A stretch of 64,000 bases of DNA from Rhizobium sp. R635 (GCF_002211285.1 NZ_LOKX01000001.1:496001-560000); one strand, 5' to 3'. Numbered from the stretch's first letter, positions 1-9,315 are shown. Numbers and translations: made by a program. Notes: generated by a model not told the origin, from the letters alone.

Positions 1-1450
1 GCCGCCCGCGCCGGTGTTCGAGCAGTACGTCGAGTGTCGCGCGGAAGCGGTCGCGGTCGTCGGGGTGCAGCCGCGGCAGCCAGTTGCGCGCCGCCCCATG
101 CATGGTGCCGGGGGAAAGACCGAGCTTGATCGAGACGTCGGGAATGGTGACGACGCGGTCGCGCGCCACATCCCAATCCCACACCATGTCGCCGGAGCCG
201 GTGAGTGCCAGCGACTGCCGTTCGAGATCGGAAAACAGCCCCTGCTGGAAGGCGCCGCCGGCAAAAGCGTGCTGCATGACGGTGAAGCCGATCAAAAGCA
301 CGATGAGGACGAGGCCGCCGCCGAGCGCCGGCTGGATGATGTCGTTGTCAAGCCGGCCGGTCACCGTCAGCCACGCGCCGAACAGCCAGACGAGCGTCAG
401 CGCCCATGCGGGCACGAGCAGAATGGCGCGGTCATAGCGGTTGAAGCCGAGATAGATGATCAGCAGCAGGCCGGTCGCCGCCGTCAGCGCGAAGGAAAGC
501 CTGGCGATACCGGCTGCGATCGACGGATCGTAGATCGCCACGCCGAAGAGCAGGGCAAGACCGAGCACCCAGGCAAGTGTGGCGTAACCCAGATGCGCAT
601 GCCAGCGGTTGAGGTTCAGATAGGTGAACAGGAAGATGACGAAACTCGAAGCCAGCGCCACCTCCGCGCAGGCGCGCCATATTCGCTGGTCGGCCGAAGC
701 GACGCTGATCAGCTTGCCGAGAAAGCCGAAGTCGACGCAGATATAGCCGAGCACCGCCCAGGCAAGTGCTGCCGTTGCCGGCAGCATCGAGGTGCCCTTG
801 ACGACGAAGAGGATGGTCAGGAACACGGCGAGCAGGCCGGCAATGCCGAGCACGATGCCGCGATAGAGCGTAAAGGCGTTGATCGTATCCTTGTAGGCGT
901 TCGGCTCCCAGAGATAGATCTGCGGCAGTTCCGGCGTCGACAGCTCGGCGACGAAGGTGATGACGGCGCCGGGGTTGAGCGTGATGCGGAAGACGTCGGC
1001 CTCGTCGCTCGGCTGCCGGTCGAGCGCGAAACCTTCGCTCGGCGTGATCGCCATGATGCGCTGCGAACCGAGATCCGGCCAGAAGAGCTTGGAATTGACG
1101 AGACGGAAGTGCGGCGCGACGATCACGCGCTCGAGCTGTTCCTCCGAGACATTGGCAAGCGCGAAGACCGCCCAGTCGCCCTGATGGTTCTCCGAGCTTG
1201 CCCGGACCTCGATGCGCCGGCGGATGCCGTCGGCGCCGGCAGCCGTCGAAACCTGAAAGGCCTCGCCCTGATTGGCATAGATCTCGGTCGTCGCAGTCAG
1301 GTCGAGTGCGGTATCGTCACGGGAAATCTTTACCGGTTCGGCCGCCTGGGCAACGCCCGCCGCAAAGGCGAAGGCCGCCACGAAAAGGGCTGCGATCACC
1401 GCGATCACTCGTCCGGACGGTGACTTGGGCAGCATGCGGTCTCTGGTCAT
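1..1450 (-). CDS. Membrane sensor protein with PAS domain (3' end outside window)
   Basis: The minus strand is open without a stop from the ATG at 1450 to the window edge, about 483 codons. The product starts with a signal peptide (hydrophobic run about residues 14-32, ending AQA), has a periplasmic region of about 150 residues, then about seven hydrophobic segments (roughly residues 165-390) as in 7TMR-DISM receptors, then a PAS_3-like fold recognised by VWDWDV and HPDDRDRF. Proteins of this build usually continue into GGDEF/EAL or kinase output domains, but that part is not in the window, so the output is unknown. The start codon overlaps the stop of the upstream acetyltransferase (TGATG), so the two are translationally coupled. 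Confidence 0.72.
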   Translation of the reverse strand, partial: MTRDRMLPKSPSGRVIAVIAALFVAAFAFAAGVAQAAEPVKISRDDTALDLTATTEIYANQGEAFQVSTAAGADGIRRRIEVRASSENHQGDWAVFALANVSEEQLERVIVAPHFRLVNSKLFWPDLGSQRIMAITPSEGFALDRQPSDEADVFRITLNPGAVITFVAELSTPELPQIYLWEPNAYKDTINAFTLYRGIVLGIAGLLAVFLTILFVVKGTSMLPATAALAWAVLGYICVDFGFLGKLISVASADQRIWRACAEVALASSFVIFLFTYLNLNRWHAHLGYATLAWVLGLALLFGVAIYDPSIAAGIARLSFALTAATGLLLIIYLGFNRYDRAILLVPAWALTLVWLFGAWLTVTGRLDNDIIQPALGGGLVLIVLLIGFTVMQHAFAGGAFQQGLFSDLERQSLALTGSGDMVWDWDVARDRVVTIPDVSIKLGLSPGTMHGAARNWLPRLHPDDRDRFRATLDVLLEHRRGR

Positions 1451-2061
1451 CAGCTGTCGGTTTTCCTGCCTTTATCCGTATCGGTGGCGAGACGTGAAAA
1501 CATCACATGGTCGTGCCACTGACCGTTGATCTTCAAATATCCGCGCAGATAGCCTTCCTGCTGAAACCCGGCTTTTTCAAGCAGGCGGATACTGCGCGCG
1601 TTATCTGGAATACAGGCTGCTTCGATACGGTGCAACTCAAGCCCGGTGAAGATGTAAGGAATAACCATTTGAAGGGCTGCGAACATGTGCCCCTGGCCGG
1701 CATGTCGCTCGCCCATCCAGTAGCCGATCATGCAGCTTTGGGCCGCACCACGCCTGATGTAGCCGATGGTGATGCCGCCGACGAGCGTCATATTGTCCTT
1801 GAGGAAGATGAACAGCGGGATCGCCTGGCCGGAGGCATATTCCTGCTTTCCGCGGATGACGCGGGCGCGGTAGGCGCCTTCCGTCAACTCGTCGCGTCGC
1901 CATGTCGGCTCCCAGGGTTCCAGGAACTTGCGGCTCTCGGCGCGCAGCCGGTGCCACTGATTGAAATCCTGGTAGCGCGGCAGGCGCAGCAGATACCGGT
2001 CGTTCTCCAGCTCCACCGCTTCCGGCTGCCGCGACAGGAACCGAAAAACCGATTTTGGCAT
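1450..2061 (-). CDS. GNAT family N-acetyltransferase, RimJ/RimL-like
   Basis: A 203-residue protein with the GNAT fold of RimJ-type enzymes, which acetylate protein N-termini or small amines using acetyl-CoA. The acetyl-CoA binding segment GERHAGQGHM lies at residues 117-126 and the C-terminal NARSIRLLEKAGF motif at about 154-166. A GGGAG ribosome binding site precedes the ATG. It sits downstream of the M16 peptidase on the same strand with a 29-base gap and overlaps the next gene by one base, so it is probably part of the thrC-peptidase operon. The substrate cannot be told from sequence; RimJ itself is only one possibility. Confidence 0.88.
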   Translation of the reverse strand: MPKSVFRFLSRQPEAVELENDRYLLRLPRYQDFNQWHRLRAESRKFLEPWEPTWRRDELTEGAYRARVIRGKQEYASGQAIPLFIFLKDNMTLVGGITIGYIRRGAAQSCMIGYWMGERHAGQGHMFAALQMVIPYIFTGLELHRIEAACIPDNARSIRLLEKAGFQQEGYLRGYLKINGQWHDHVMFSRLATDTDKGRKTDS

Positions 2062-2090
2062 CGATCACTCCCGGCAGAACGGACGGCGGC

Positions 2091-3389
2091 TCAGAGGCTT
2101 GCCTGCATCGTCTTCGGCGCCGGGACCGAAAGCGATGCTTTGATGTCTTCCATCGGCGCGAGCTGTTCCAGCGGCCCGATCGCCGAGAGCGTCGGCACCG
2201 TGTCGTAGAACAGGCGGCCGGCGAGATCGGTCAGCCGCTCGATGGTGATGCCTTCCAGCCGTTCCATCATCTCCGGATTGGAGATCGGCCGGCCGTAGAG
2301 CATCATCTGCCGGGCGATCTGGCCGGCGCGGGCGGCCGGGCTTTCCTGGCCCATCAGCAGCTGGGCGCGAATCTGGGCGCGGGCGCGCTCGATTTCCTTC
2401 TGATGGATCTGATCGGCTGACTTGTGCAGCTCATCGATGATGACGGGCACCAGCTCCGGCAGGTTTTCGCCGCCGGTCGCGGCATGGATGCCGAAGATGC
2501 CGGTGTCGGAAAAGCCCCAGTGGAACGCATAGACGGAATAACAGAGGCCGCGGAACTCACGCACCTCCTGGAAGAGCCTGGAAGACATGCCGCCGCCGAG
2601 GATGTTGGCGAGGATCTGAGAGCAGTAGAAATCGCGGGCGTGATAAGGCTTGCCCTCGAAGCCGAGCAGGATCTGCGCGTCCATCAGGTCGCGCGGCTCG
2701 CGCACGCTGCCGCCGATATAACGCGCCGCTTCCATGACGGGCGGAGCTAACGGCTCGGTCGGCAGGCTGGCGAACCGGTCTTCGACGAGGCGGAGGAATT
2801 CCTCATGCTCGACGGCGCCGGTCGCGACCACGAACATGCGGTCGGTCGTATAGTTGCGGCCGAGATAGGTGCGGATCTGCTGCGGCGTGAAGGAGACGAC
2901 GGTCTCCGGCGTGCCGAGAATCGGCCGGCCGAGCGTCTGGTCGCGGTAGGCGACCTCGGAGAAGCGATCGAACACCACGTCGTCGGGCGTGTCGTTGGCG
3001 GCGTTGATCTCCTGCAGGATCACCTGCTTCTCGCGCTCCAGTTCTTCCTCCTCGAAAGCCGATTCCGTCAGGATGTCGGCGAGGATGTCGACGGCGAGCG
3101 GCACGTGGTCCTTGAGGACGCGCGCGTAATAGGAAGTCGTTTCGGTCGATGTCGCGGCATTGACTTCGCCACCCACGTCCTCGATTTCCTCGGCGATCTG
3201 GCGGGCCGTGCGCCGCGCCGTACCTTTGAAGGCCATATGTTCGAGCAGGTGGGCGATGCCGTGCTCGTCATGCGTCTCGTTACGCGATCCTGATTTGATC
3301 CAGACTCCGAGCGCGACGCTTTCAAGGTGCGGCATGGTCTCGGTGACTACTGTCAGCCCGGATTTCAGCCGGGTGCACTCAACTGTCAT
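2091..3389 (-). CDS. M16 family zinc peptidase (mitochondrial processing peptidase-like)
   Basis: A 432-residue insulinase/MPP-type metallopeptidase. The inverted zinc motif HLLEH is at residues 47-51 and the third ligand Glu is at 127, 76 residues after the second His, as the family requires. The N-terminal M16 domain and the non-catalytic C-terminal half are both present, so this is the soluble single-chain form common in alphaproteobacteria and related to the mitochondrial processing peptidase. No signal peptide is seen, so it is probably cytoplasmic. It starts three bases after the thrC stop, in one operon. Its natural substrates are not known. Confidence 0.93.
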   Translation of the reverse strand: MTVECTRLKSGLTVVTETMPHLESVALGVWIKSGSRNETHDEHGIAHLLEHMAFKGTARRTARQIAEEIEDVGGEVNAATSTETTSYYARVLKDHVPLAVDILADILTESAFEEEELEREKQVILQEINAANDTPDDVVFDRFSEVAYRDQTLGRPILGTPETVVSFTPQQIRTYLGRNYTTDRMFVVATGAVEHEEFLRLVEDRFASLPTEPLAPPVMEAARYIGGSVREPRDLMDAQILLGFEGKPYHARDFYCSQILANILGGGMSSRLFQEVREFRGLCYSVYAFHWGFSDTGIFGIHAATGGENLPELVPVIIDELHKSADQIHQKEIERARAQIRAQLLMGQESPAARAGQIARQMMLYGRPISNPEMMERLEGITIERLTDLAGRLFYDTVPTLSAIGPLEQLAPMEDIKASLSVPAPKTMQASL

Positions 3390-3392
3390 TGG

Positions 3393-4808
3393 CTATCTTT
3401 CTGCGCCTGCCTTCGTCTCGCCGCGGGCGTGCTGGCCGATAAAGGTTTCTACGGCTTTCAGCTCCGGCTTGATGATCTGGAAACGCTCCTCCCTATGCAT
3501 CAGACCAGCAAGCCACGTCGGAAGCGCCGGGTCAATACCGGAGGCGGATTTTACGGCGACGGGGAATTTCGCCGGATGCGCGGTCGAAAGCGTCACCATC
3601 GGCGTATTCGGCTTTTCTTTCTTGGCCGCGACGAAAACGCCGATGGCCGAATGCGGATCGAGGAGATAGCCGGTCTCGGCATGGGTCTTGCGGATCGTTT
3701 CGGCCACCTGCTTTTCGCTGGCGCGCCCGGCGCGGAAGTCGCGGCGGATGGCTTTCAGCGCCTCGGGGGCGATCTCGAAGCCGCCCGATTGCTTGAGGCT
3801 CTCCATCGCCGCGCGCACCTTCGAGGCGTCGCGGTCATAGGCTTCGAAAAGCAGCCGTTCGAAGTTGGACGAAATCTGGATGTCCATCGAGGGCGACGTC
3901 GTCGCCTTGACCGCCTTCATGTCGTAGCGGCCGGTCTTCAGCGTCCGCGTCAGGATGTCGTTCTCGTTGGTGGCGATGACGAGCCGGTCGATCGGCAGGC
4001 CCATGCGCTTGGCGCAGTAACCGGCGAAGATGTCGCCGAAGTTGCCTGTGGGCACCGTGAACGAGATCTTCCGGTCCGGTCCGCCGAGCGCTACCGCCGT
4101 TGTGAAATAATAGACGATCTGGGCCATGATGCGCGCCCAGTTGATCGAGTTGACGCCGGAGAGACGGACCTTGTCGCGGAAGGTCGCGTCGTTGAACATC
4201 GCCTTCACCAGGTTCTGGCAATCGTCGAAATTGCCCTCGACGGCAAGCGCATGCACATTCGAGGACGTCGAGGTCGTCATCTGCCGCTGCTGCACCGGCG
4301 AGACCTTGCCGTGCGGGAAGAGGATGAAGATGTCGGTGCGCTCGCGTCCGGCGAATGCGTCGATGGCCGCGCCCCCGGTGTCGCCCGAGGTTGCGCCGAC
4401 GATCGTCGCCCGCTCGCCGCGCTTTTCCAAAGCATAATCCATCAGCCGCGCGAGCAGCTGCATCGCCACGTCCTTGAAGGCGAGCGTCGTGCCGTGGAAG
4501 AGTTCCATGACGAAGCTGTTCGGCCCGGTCTGGACGAGCGGCGCGATCGCCGGATGGCGGAAGGTGCCGTAGGCCTCGTCGATCATTGCCCGGAAGGTTT
4601 CATCGGGGATTTCGCCATTGGTGAAGGGCGAAAGGATGGTGAAGGCGATCTCCTGATAGGTCTTCCCCCGCAGGACGCGGATTTCCTTCTTGGAGAAGCT
4701 CGGCCATTTGCGTGGAACATAGAGCCCGCCGTCGCGCGCCAGCCCTGTCAGCAGGGCGTCGCAAAAGCCGAGGGAAGGGGCCTCGCCGCGGGTCGAGATA
4801 TAGTCCAC
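3393..4808 (-). CDS. thrC: Threonine synthase
   Basis: Converts O-phosphohomoserine to threonine with pyridoxal phosphate, the last step of threonine synthesis. The product (471 residues) begins VDYISTRGEAPSLGF, the typical ThrC N-terminus, and the PLP lysine is K112 in TLAFKDVAM. I chose the GTG at 4808, which has AAGGA about ten bases upstream and matches the family start. An in-frame ATG at 4859 would add 17 residues without family support. A Gly/Ser/Thr phosphate loop (SGDTGGAA) follows. First gene of the run thrC - M16 peptidase - acetyltransferase - sensor. Confidence 0.96.
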   Translation of the reverse strand: MDYISTRGEAPSLGFCDALLTGLARDGGLYVPRKWPSFSKKEIRVLRGKTYQEIAFTILSPFTNGEIPDETFRAMIDEAYGTFRHPAIAPLVQTGPNSFVMELFHGTTLAFKDVAMQLLARLMDYALEKRGERATIVGATSGDTGGAAIDAFAGRERTDIFILFPHGKVSPVQQRQMTTSTSSNVHALAVEGNFDDCQNLVKAMFNDATFRDKVRLSGVNSINWARIMAQIVYYFTTAVALGGPDRKISFTVPTGNFGDIFAGYCAKRMGLPIDRLVIATNENDILTRTLKTGRYDMKAVKATTSPSMDIQISSNFERLLFEAYDRDASKVRAAMESLKQSGGFEIAPEALKAIRRDFRAGRASEKQVAETIRKTHAETGYLLDPHSAIGVFVAAKKEKPNTPMVTLSTAHPAKFPVAVKSASGIDPALPTWLAGLMHREERFQIIKPELKAVETFIGQHARGETKAGAER

Positions 4809-5081
4809 GTTTGTTATCCTTGATCTATCGCTGGAAGAAATTCGGCCGGGAGCGACCATGGCCGGGGTCTACAGGAAATCGGGAAGGGGCCGCCTTCGAG
4901 ACGCACGTCGCAGGTATGTTGTTGAAGTTGCCCGCGGCCGGCGTCGAAAAGTGCATCAAAACGGTGCTTACCCAATCGATTTTTCTTTGCGCCGCTGATA
5001 TAGACCATCGCAAACTGTCATGAAAGGCCCTGCGAAAAAGACATGGGGCCTCCAAGAAACCAGTGCAAAGGGTGGAATATC

Positions 5082-5726
5082 GTGCTTGGCAAGGTCTCGC
5101 GTCTCATCGTCTCCGCTTCTTTTCTTGCCCTGCTCGCTGGTTGCAACTCGCTCGGCATAGGCGGGGACAGCAAGCCGGAACCGGCGCCGGCCCAGCCGAA
5201 CGGCAACGCCCAGATCATGCCGTTGGCGCCGGCCAACCCGTCGTCGAACAATCCTTCGATCGGTACGGCCACCACGGCGCAAGGCGCGACTGCCCCGGTC
5301 GTCCAGGGCGCCTGCCCGCAGATCTTCATGCGTGACCAGGATGCCATCTTCCGCACCTATGCCAAGGGCAAGAAGGATGATCCGCAGCAGATCGTCTTCC
5401 AGGCCTCCTTCGGCGATTACACGCGCCAATGCATGCTGAACGACACGAACCTGACGATGACTGTCGTCGCTCAGCTTCGCCTCATCACCGGCCCGGCCGG
5501 CGCGCCTGGCCCGGTGACGCTGCCGGTCCGCATCTCCGTCGTCGACGGCGACACGGTGCTCTATTCCGAAGTCACCAAGTTCCCGACCGAGATCCCGCAG
5601 GGCTCGCCGGGCACGCAGGTCATCTTCCGCAAGGACGGCATCAAGCTGCCGGTCGGCTCCGGCGCGCTGGTGCGCGTCAACATCGGCTTCGACACGCAGC
5701 CGGCCAAGAGCAAGAAGAGCAGCTAA
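5082..5726 (+). CDS. Exported lipoprotein, hypothetical
   Basis: A 214-residue lipoprotein that starts at a GTG with AAGGGTGG upstream. An alternative ATG at 5043 would add 13 polar residues before the signal. The signal peptide ends in a lipobox LLAGC, so the mature protein is lipid-anchored at a cysteine. A Pro/Ala/Asn-rich linker of about 50 residues follows, then a globular domain of about 130 residues rich in beta strands with two cysteines (ACPQIF and RQCML). It is divergent from thrC. The family is widely seen next to thrC in rhizobia but I know of no assigned function. Confidence 0.8.
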   Translation: MLGKVSRLIVSASFLALLAGCNSLGIGGDSKPEPAPAQPNGNAQIMPLAPANPSSNNPSIGTATTAQGATAPVVQGACPQIFMRDQDAIFRTYAKGKKDDPQQIVFQASFGDYTRQCMLNDTNLTMTVVAQLRLITGPAGAPGPVTLPVRISVVDGDTVLYSEVTKFPTEIPQGSPGTQVIFRKDGIKLPVGSGALVRVNIGFDTQPAKSKKSS

Positions 5727-5785
5727 ACCTCCAGCAAGCTTCGCTGTTGGATAGTGCCGGCCACCTGCGCTTTGACGCGGGAGGT

Positions 5786-7054
5786 TCACTGTGATGCAGT
5801 GCCTGGGCGCCCCTGGTTCAGCCTCCGGTCGAGTTCGTTTGTGCGGGATTTGGACAGCCCTGCTTTCTCAGCAAAGAGTGGCCACTGCTCGATCGATGTC
5901 CGAACCTCATCGATGATATCCTTAGCGTCCGGATCAGGGATCGACGCCTCCCTGGAGATGGTCAGCAGGTGCTGCATGCCGGGCTCTCTTCCTTCGCCTG
6001 CCACATCTGCGCTGTGTTCCCCTCCCGGCCCGGAAGAGAAGGTAAGGTCGTAAGCGGGAGAAAGCGTCCATCGCCCATCTCCCGTCATGAGGAAGGCGTG
6101 GTTCTTCGCATGGTCGTCTCGGTTGCGAGAATAGACGTTGAAGACCATGCGCCGAAACATCCTGAGAACTTCGGAACTGTCACGGGTCATCATGAGCGTC
6201 AGCTTGTGGAGCTGTCCGTAGTTCAACGACGCCTCGCGATGGCTGGCATTGAGGATGCCGCTGGCAGTATGCATATGCAGCCGGCCGGCCGGCGTTCGGT
6301 CAAATCGCTTGGTGGCGAAGAGACGGTTTCCCTTCTTTGTGTCGAATAGCCGTGTCTCGGCCATATCCAATCCTGCGGCGCGCGCCATCAGGGCATAGGC
6401 CTGCTCCTCGGCCCCTATGTCGACGGGGTCGCCAAGTCCGCGCGCCTTTATCATCCACTGCTCGAAACCAGGCTCCATGGCCTGGCCATAGTCCAGAACG
6501 AATGTATTTTGGGCCTTGCTGAAGCCGATCATGATTTTGGGACGCGCGCCCGCAGAGCCGCCCTGTGCGCCTTGCAGGGTGTCGATGTCGGCGATATCCA
6601 TCTCGGATTTGACCAGATCGACCTGCTCGACGAACCAATCCAAATCGATGTCGCCGGCAAGCTTCGTTTCATCGTTGGTGAGTTCCGGAATATAGGCCAG
6701 CGCGCCCATTCCCGTCTTCCCGATCGCAGAAAGGCGATCCAGCGGAGTGAGGAGATTGTGGTCTATGCCCGCCCGTTGAAGACGGCGGTCAAGCAGGAGC
6801 CGCCCCCATCCGTCGGGCAGGCTGTCGTTGAACAAACCATGGAGCCCATCGAACGGATCGCGCGGCGCTGCAATCAGGCCAGGATTTGTTTTGACGTTGA
6901 AGGGGGACATCGGCAGGGGCGCGACGATGAATTCCGCCGAGTACTCGAAATAGGCCCGACGTTCGTCGCTGCTCCATGCAAGGGTTCCCAGATTTCTCGG
7001 CTTTCCCTCGAGATCGAGAACGACGCTCATTTTTCGGACCGGCTTGAATTTCAT
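5786..7054 (-). CDS. hipA: HipA-family serine/threonine kinase toxin
   Basis: A 422-residue HipA kinase. In E. coli HipA phosphorylates glutamyl-tRNA synthetase and causes dormancy. Visible are the N-terminal HipA domain (LFNDSLPDGWGRLLLDRRL, residues 74-92), the activation/ATP region (QGAQGGSAGARPK, 161-173), the catalytic loop RDDHAKNH (312-319) and the metal-binding AYDLT (334-338). All key residues are present, so the kinase looks functional. Its ATG overlaps the stop of the upstream HTH gene by four bases (ATGA), the usual hipBA arrangement, so production depends on the antitoxin transcript. Target in Rhizobium is unknown. Confidence 0.9.
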   Translation of the reverse strand: MKFKPVRKMSVVLDLEGKPRNLGTLAWSSDERRAYFEYSAEFIVAPLPMSPFNVKTNPGLIAAPRDPFDGLHGLFNDSLPDGWGRLLLDRRLQRAGIDHNLLTPLDRLSAIGKTGMGALAYIPELTNDETKLAGDIDLDWFVEQVDLVKSEMDIADIDTLQGAQGGSAGARPKIMIGFSKAQNTFVLDYGQAMEPGFEQWMIKARGLGDPVDIGAEEQAYALMARAAGLDMAETRLFDTKKGNRLFATKRFDRTPAGRLHMHTASGILNASHREASLNYGQLHKLTLMMTRDSSEVLRMFRRMVFNVYSRNRDDHAKNHAFLMTGDGRWTLSPAYDLTFSSGPGGEHSADVAGEGREPGMQHLLTISREASIPDPDAKDIIDEVRTSIEQWPLFAEKAGLSKSRTNELDRRLNQGRPGTASQ

Positions 7055-7350
7055 TTCTTGCGCACCCTCTGCCGGACGGGTCGGCCAACGACATCGTCGA
7101 TCGTCTTGGGTGGACGAGGCGGAAACAAGTGTCCGAACTCGGCTTCCGCTTCCAGAACGAATGCAATCTTCACAAGAGCTTCCAGGGAAATCTTTCCCGT
7201 CTCTTCGAACAATCGTAGAGATCCATAGGAAACGCCAGCCTTTGCGGCCAGATCTCTTTGAGTGAGGCCGGCATCGATGCGGCGTCGCTTCATTTTTTCC
7301 GACAGGTCGCTGATCACCTCGGCGGGAGATGTCATACTAAATGCGAACAT
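7051..7350 (-). CDS. hipB: HipB-like XRE antitoxin / autorepressor
   Basis: A 99-residue Cro/C1-type helix-turn-helix protein; the HTH is at about residues 28-50 (LTQRDLAAKAGVSYGSLRLFEE). It should bind HipA, neutralise it and repress the operon. The ATG at 7350 lies inside one of two matching inverted repeats, so bound repressor would block both promoter and start region. A second ATG at 7335 would remove five residues. The ribosome binding site is weak (GAGAT), which may keep expression low. The two operators upstream are described separately. Confidence 0.88.
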   Translation of the reverse strand: MFAFSMTSPAEVISDLSEKMKRRRIDAGLTQRDLAAKAGVSYGSLRLFEETGKISLEALVKIAFVLEAEAEFGHLFPPRPPKTIDDVVGRPVRQRVRKK

Positions 7351-7360
7351 GGTAGCATTT
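7339..7360. promoter_or_regulatory. HipB operator 1 (inverted repeat AAATGC-N10-GCATTT)
   Basis: Perfect 6-base arms separated by 10 bases, covering the hipB start codon. Same arm length and spacing as the repeat at 7379-7400, with related half sites. Assigned to HipB by position and pairing; binding is inferred. Confidence 0.6.
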
Positions 7361-7378
7361 ATCTCGATGTTTGAGCTT

Positions 7379-7400
7379 AATTGCTAATATAATGGCAATT
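7379..7400. promoter_or_regulatory. HipB operator 2 (inverted repeat AATTGC-N10-GCAATT)
   Basis: Perfect 6-base arms with a 10-base AT-rich spacer (TAATATAATG), which also looks like a -10 region. Its centre is exactly 40 bases from the centre of operator 1, near four helical turns, so two repressor dimers could sit on one DNA face. Confidence 0.6.
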
Positions 7401-7584
7401 ATACGAGATTTCAATGAGGGAATCAGGTGGCTCGAAACCGAGCAGCGGCTCCGGACGGGAATGCGCCAAATCAATTCATAGGAATTGCGTGAAATCAAAC
7501 AGATGACGTATTTTGCCGACGTCAGGAGACCGGAAGTACGTCACGCATGGCCCGCGACGGCGGGGGCTCAGGCTGTAAGGCGCG

Positions 7585-8274
7585 TCAGAGCACGCCTTCC
7601 CAGGCCGCGAGGGCGGCAACGACGCCCGGCAGGTCGTTCATGCGGGAAATCACCGTCTCGGCGCCGGCATCGGTCAATTTGTCGGCATGGGCGGGATAGC
7701 TGTGCGAGGCGCCGGTGAAGCCGATGACGCGCATGCCGGCGGCGCGCGCCGCATGTACGCCGTGCACGGAATCTTCGACCACGACGGTCTTGTCGGGCGA
7801 AACTCCCATATGGCTTGCGCCATGCAGGAAGATGTCGGGTTTCGGCTTGACGCGATCGGGGCCGAGATCCTTGGCGGAGAAAATATTGGGCGCAAACAGC
7901 GCCTTGAGGCCCACCTTGGTCAGCATCATATCGAGCCGTTTCGTGCTCGAATTCGAGCAGATGCAGCGCTTCATCGGCAGCCGAGAGATGGCGAATTCGA
8001 CGCCGGGTATGGCCTTGACGTCATGCGCCAGCCTGGCATCCAGCAGTTTTTCCGACTTGTCCAGCAGCGAGGCCGAAAGCGGGATGCTTGCCTCGCGCTC
8101 GATCTGGAGCAGGATGTTGTGCCATGTCATGCCGGCGAAGCGCTCGCCCATTTCTTCGGCGCCGATCGGATAGCCGGCCTCCGTCAGAAGTTCGGATTCG
8201 ACTTCCGCCGCGATGATTTCCGAATCGACCAGAACGCCGTCACAGTCGAAGATGATGAGGTCGAAACCGTTCAT
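7585..8274 (-). CDS. HAD-superfamily hydrolase, beta-phosphoglucomutase-like
   Basis: A 229-residue HAD phosphatase. Motif I FDCDGVL places the nucleophile and acid at D10 and D12, motif II is CSNSST (about 105), motif III lysine is in RVKPKPD, motif IV is VVVEDSVHG. The cap is the small helical type of the phosphoglycolate phosphatase / beta-PGM subfamily. The start at 8274 has AAGGCG upstream; an in-frame extension to 8343 lacks conservation. Substrate is probably a phosphorylated sugar but cannot be fixed. It is divergent from bioR. Confidence 0.88.
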   Translation of the reverse strand: MNGFDLIIFDCDGVLVDSEIIAAEVESELLTEAGYPIGAEEMGERFAGMTWHNILLQIEREASIPLSASLLDKSEKLLDARLAHDVKAIPGVEFAISRLPMKRCICSNSSTKRLDMMLTKVGLKALFAPNIFSAKDLGPDRVKPKPDIFLHGASHMGVSPDKTVVVEDSVHGVHAARAAGMRVIGFTGASHSYPAHADKLTDAGAETVISRMNDLPGVVAALAAWEGVL

Positions 8275-8462
8275 ATGTTCACGCCTTGCTGGAAGTCTGG
8301 GCCTTGTCCGGGAATGCTGCGGCTTTACACGATGGCCGCCCAAAGCTCAACCTGATCTCCGGCATGGCTGGGATGCGGCAGGCGATCGGCTCCGTCGCCG
8401 CTGCAGAATTGGACCGCCATTCCGGCCTCGACAAGCAGCGACCCGCTCGCTACTGAACGTGC

Positions 8463-9131
8463 ATGGCTAGGGAACCGGAAGATACAATCGCAAGCCGCAT
8501 CAGCCGGGTGCTCGCGGAGCGCATCGTGCGCGGCGAGCTGCCGCCGGGCGCACGTCTGCGGCAGGATCATATCGCCGAGGAGTTCCAGACCAGTCACGTG
8601 CCGGTACGGGAAGCCTTCCGCCGGCTGGAGGCGCAGGGGCTGGCGATCAGCGAGCCGCGTCGCGGCGTGCGCGTTGCCTCCTTCGATCTCGCCGAAGTGC
8701 GCGAAGTCGCCGAAATGCGCGCCGCTCTCGAAGTGCTGGCGTTGAAGCACGCCGCCCGGCACATGACCCCCGCCATCCTCGATGCCGCAGAAGCGGCGAC
8801 GCGCGACGGCGATGCCGCCGCCGACGTCCATGCCTGGGAAGAAGCCAACCGCCGCTTCCATCGGCTGATCCTTTCCCCTTGCGCCATGCCGCGCCTGCTC
8901 GCCGCCATCGACGACCTGCATGCGGCGAGCGCCCGTTTCCTCTTTTCCGCCTGGCGTTCAGGCTGGGAGAGGCGGACGGACCACGACCATCGTGCCATCC
9001 TCGCCGCCCTTCGCCAGGGCAAGGCGGAAGAGGCTGCCGCCATCCTGCAGAAACACGTGCAATGGATCGGCCAGGCTCCGCGTGCCGCTCAAAAGGGCGG
9101 TGACGGAGAAGCCTTCGCTATCGTCGGCTGA
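8463..9131 (+). CDS. bioR: GntR-family regulator, probable biotin regulator BioR
   Basis: A 222-residue GntR/FCD protein. The winged helix-turn-helix is at about residues 20-75 (RQDHIAEEFQTSHVPVREAF), followed by an all-helical FCD ligand domain. BioR represses biotin synthesis and uptake genes in alphaproteobacteria by binding TTATMKATAA. Exactly such boxes lie 3' of this gene and in front of bioY, which supports the BioR assignment beyond family membership. No box is seen upstream of bioR itself, so autoregulation is not evident. BioR has no ligase function of its own. Confidence 0.85.
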   Translation: MAREPEDTIASRISRVLAERIVRGELPPGARLRQDHIAEEFQTSHVPVREAFRRLEAQGLAISEPRRGVRVASFDLAEVREVAEMRAALEVLALKHAARHMTPAILDAAEAATRDGDAAADVHAWEEANRRFHRLILSPCAMPRLLAAIDDLHAASARFLFSAWRSGWERRTDHDHRAILAALRQGKAEEAAAILQKHVQWIGQAPRAAQKGGDGEAFAIVG

Positions 9132-9141
9132 ATTTCAAAAA

Positions 9142-9151
9142 TTATAGATAA
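9142..9151. promoter_or_regulatory. BioR box (TTATAGATAA)
   Basis: Exact match to the published BioR consensus TTATMKATAA, 11 bases after the bioR stop and 201 bases before bioY. It is flanked by further A/T-rich symmetric sequence (AAAATTATAG). May act as a distal operator for looping with the bioY-proximal box. Confidence 0.65.
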
Positions 9152-9315
9152 TTTTTGAAGATAAAAATATAGAATGTAAAACAATGCTTTAAAGGCAAGT
9201 TATGCCCACGGACTCAGGCTGGTTGATGTCGATTTGGTGTCAAAATTGCTGAGGGCCTGCCTCTCTGGCTTGCGCCTGCGAAGAATCTTTCCCATAAAAT
9301 AGATGATATGAAAAA

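Noticed and set aside
14..1423. Long plus-strand open frame at the window start
   Set aside because: It is antisense to the PAS sensor gene and has shadow composition (Arg/Asp/Glu/Gly rich, no domain).
3327..4823. 498-codon plus-strand frame
   Set aside because: Antisense shadow of thrC; no family sequence.
4968..5789. 273-codon minus-strand frame
   Set aside because: Antisense to the lipoprotein gene, which has a clear signal peptide and lipobox.
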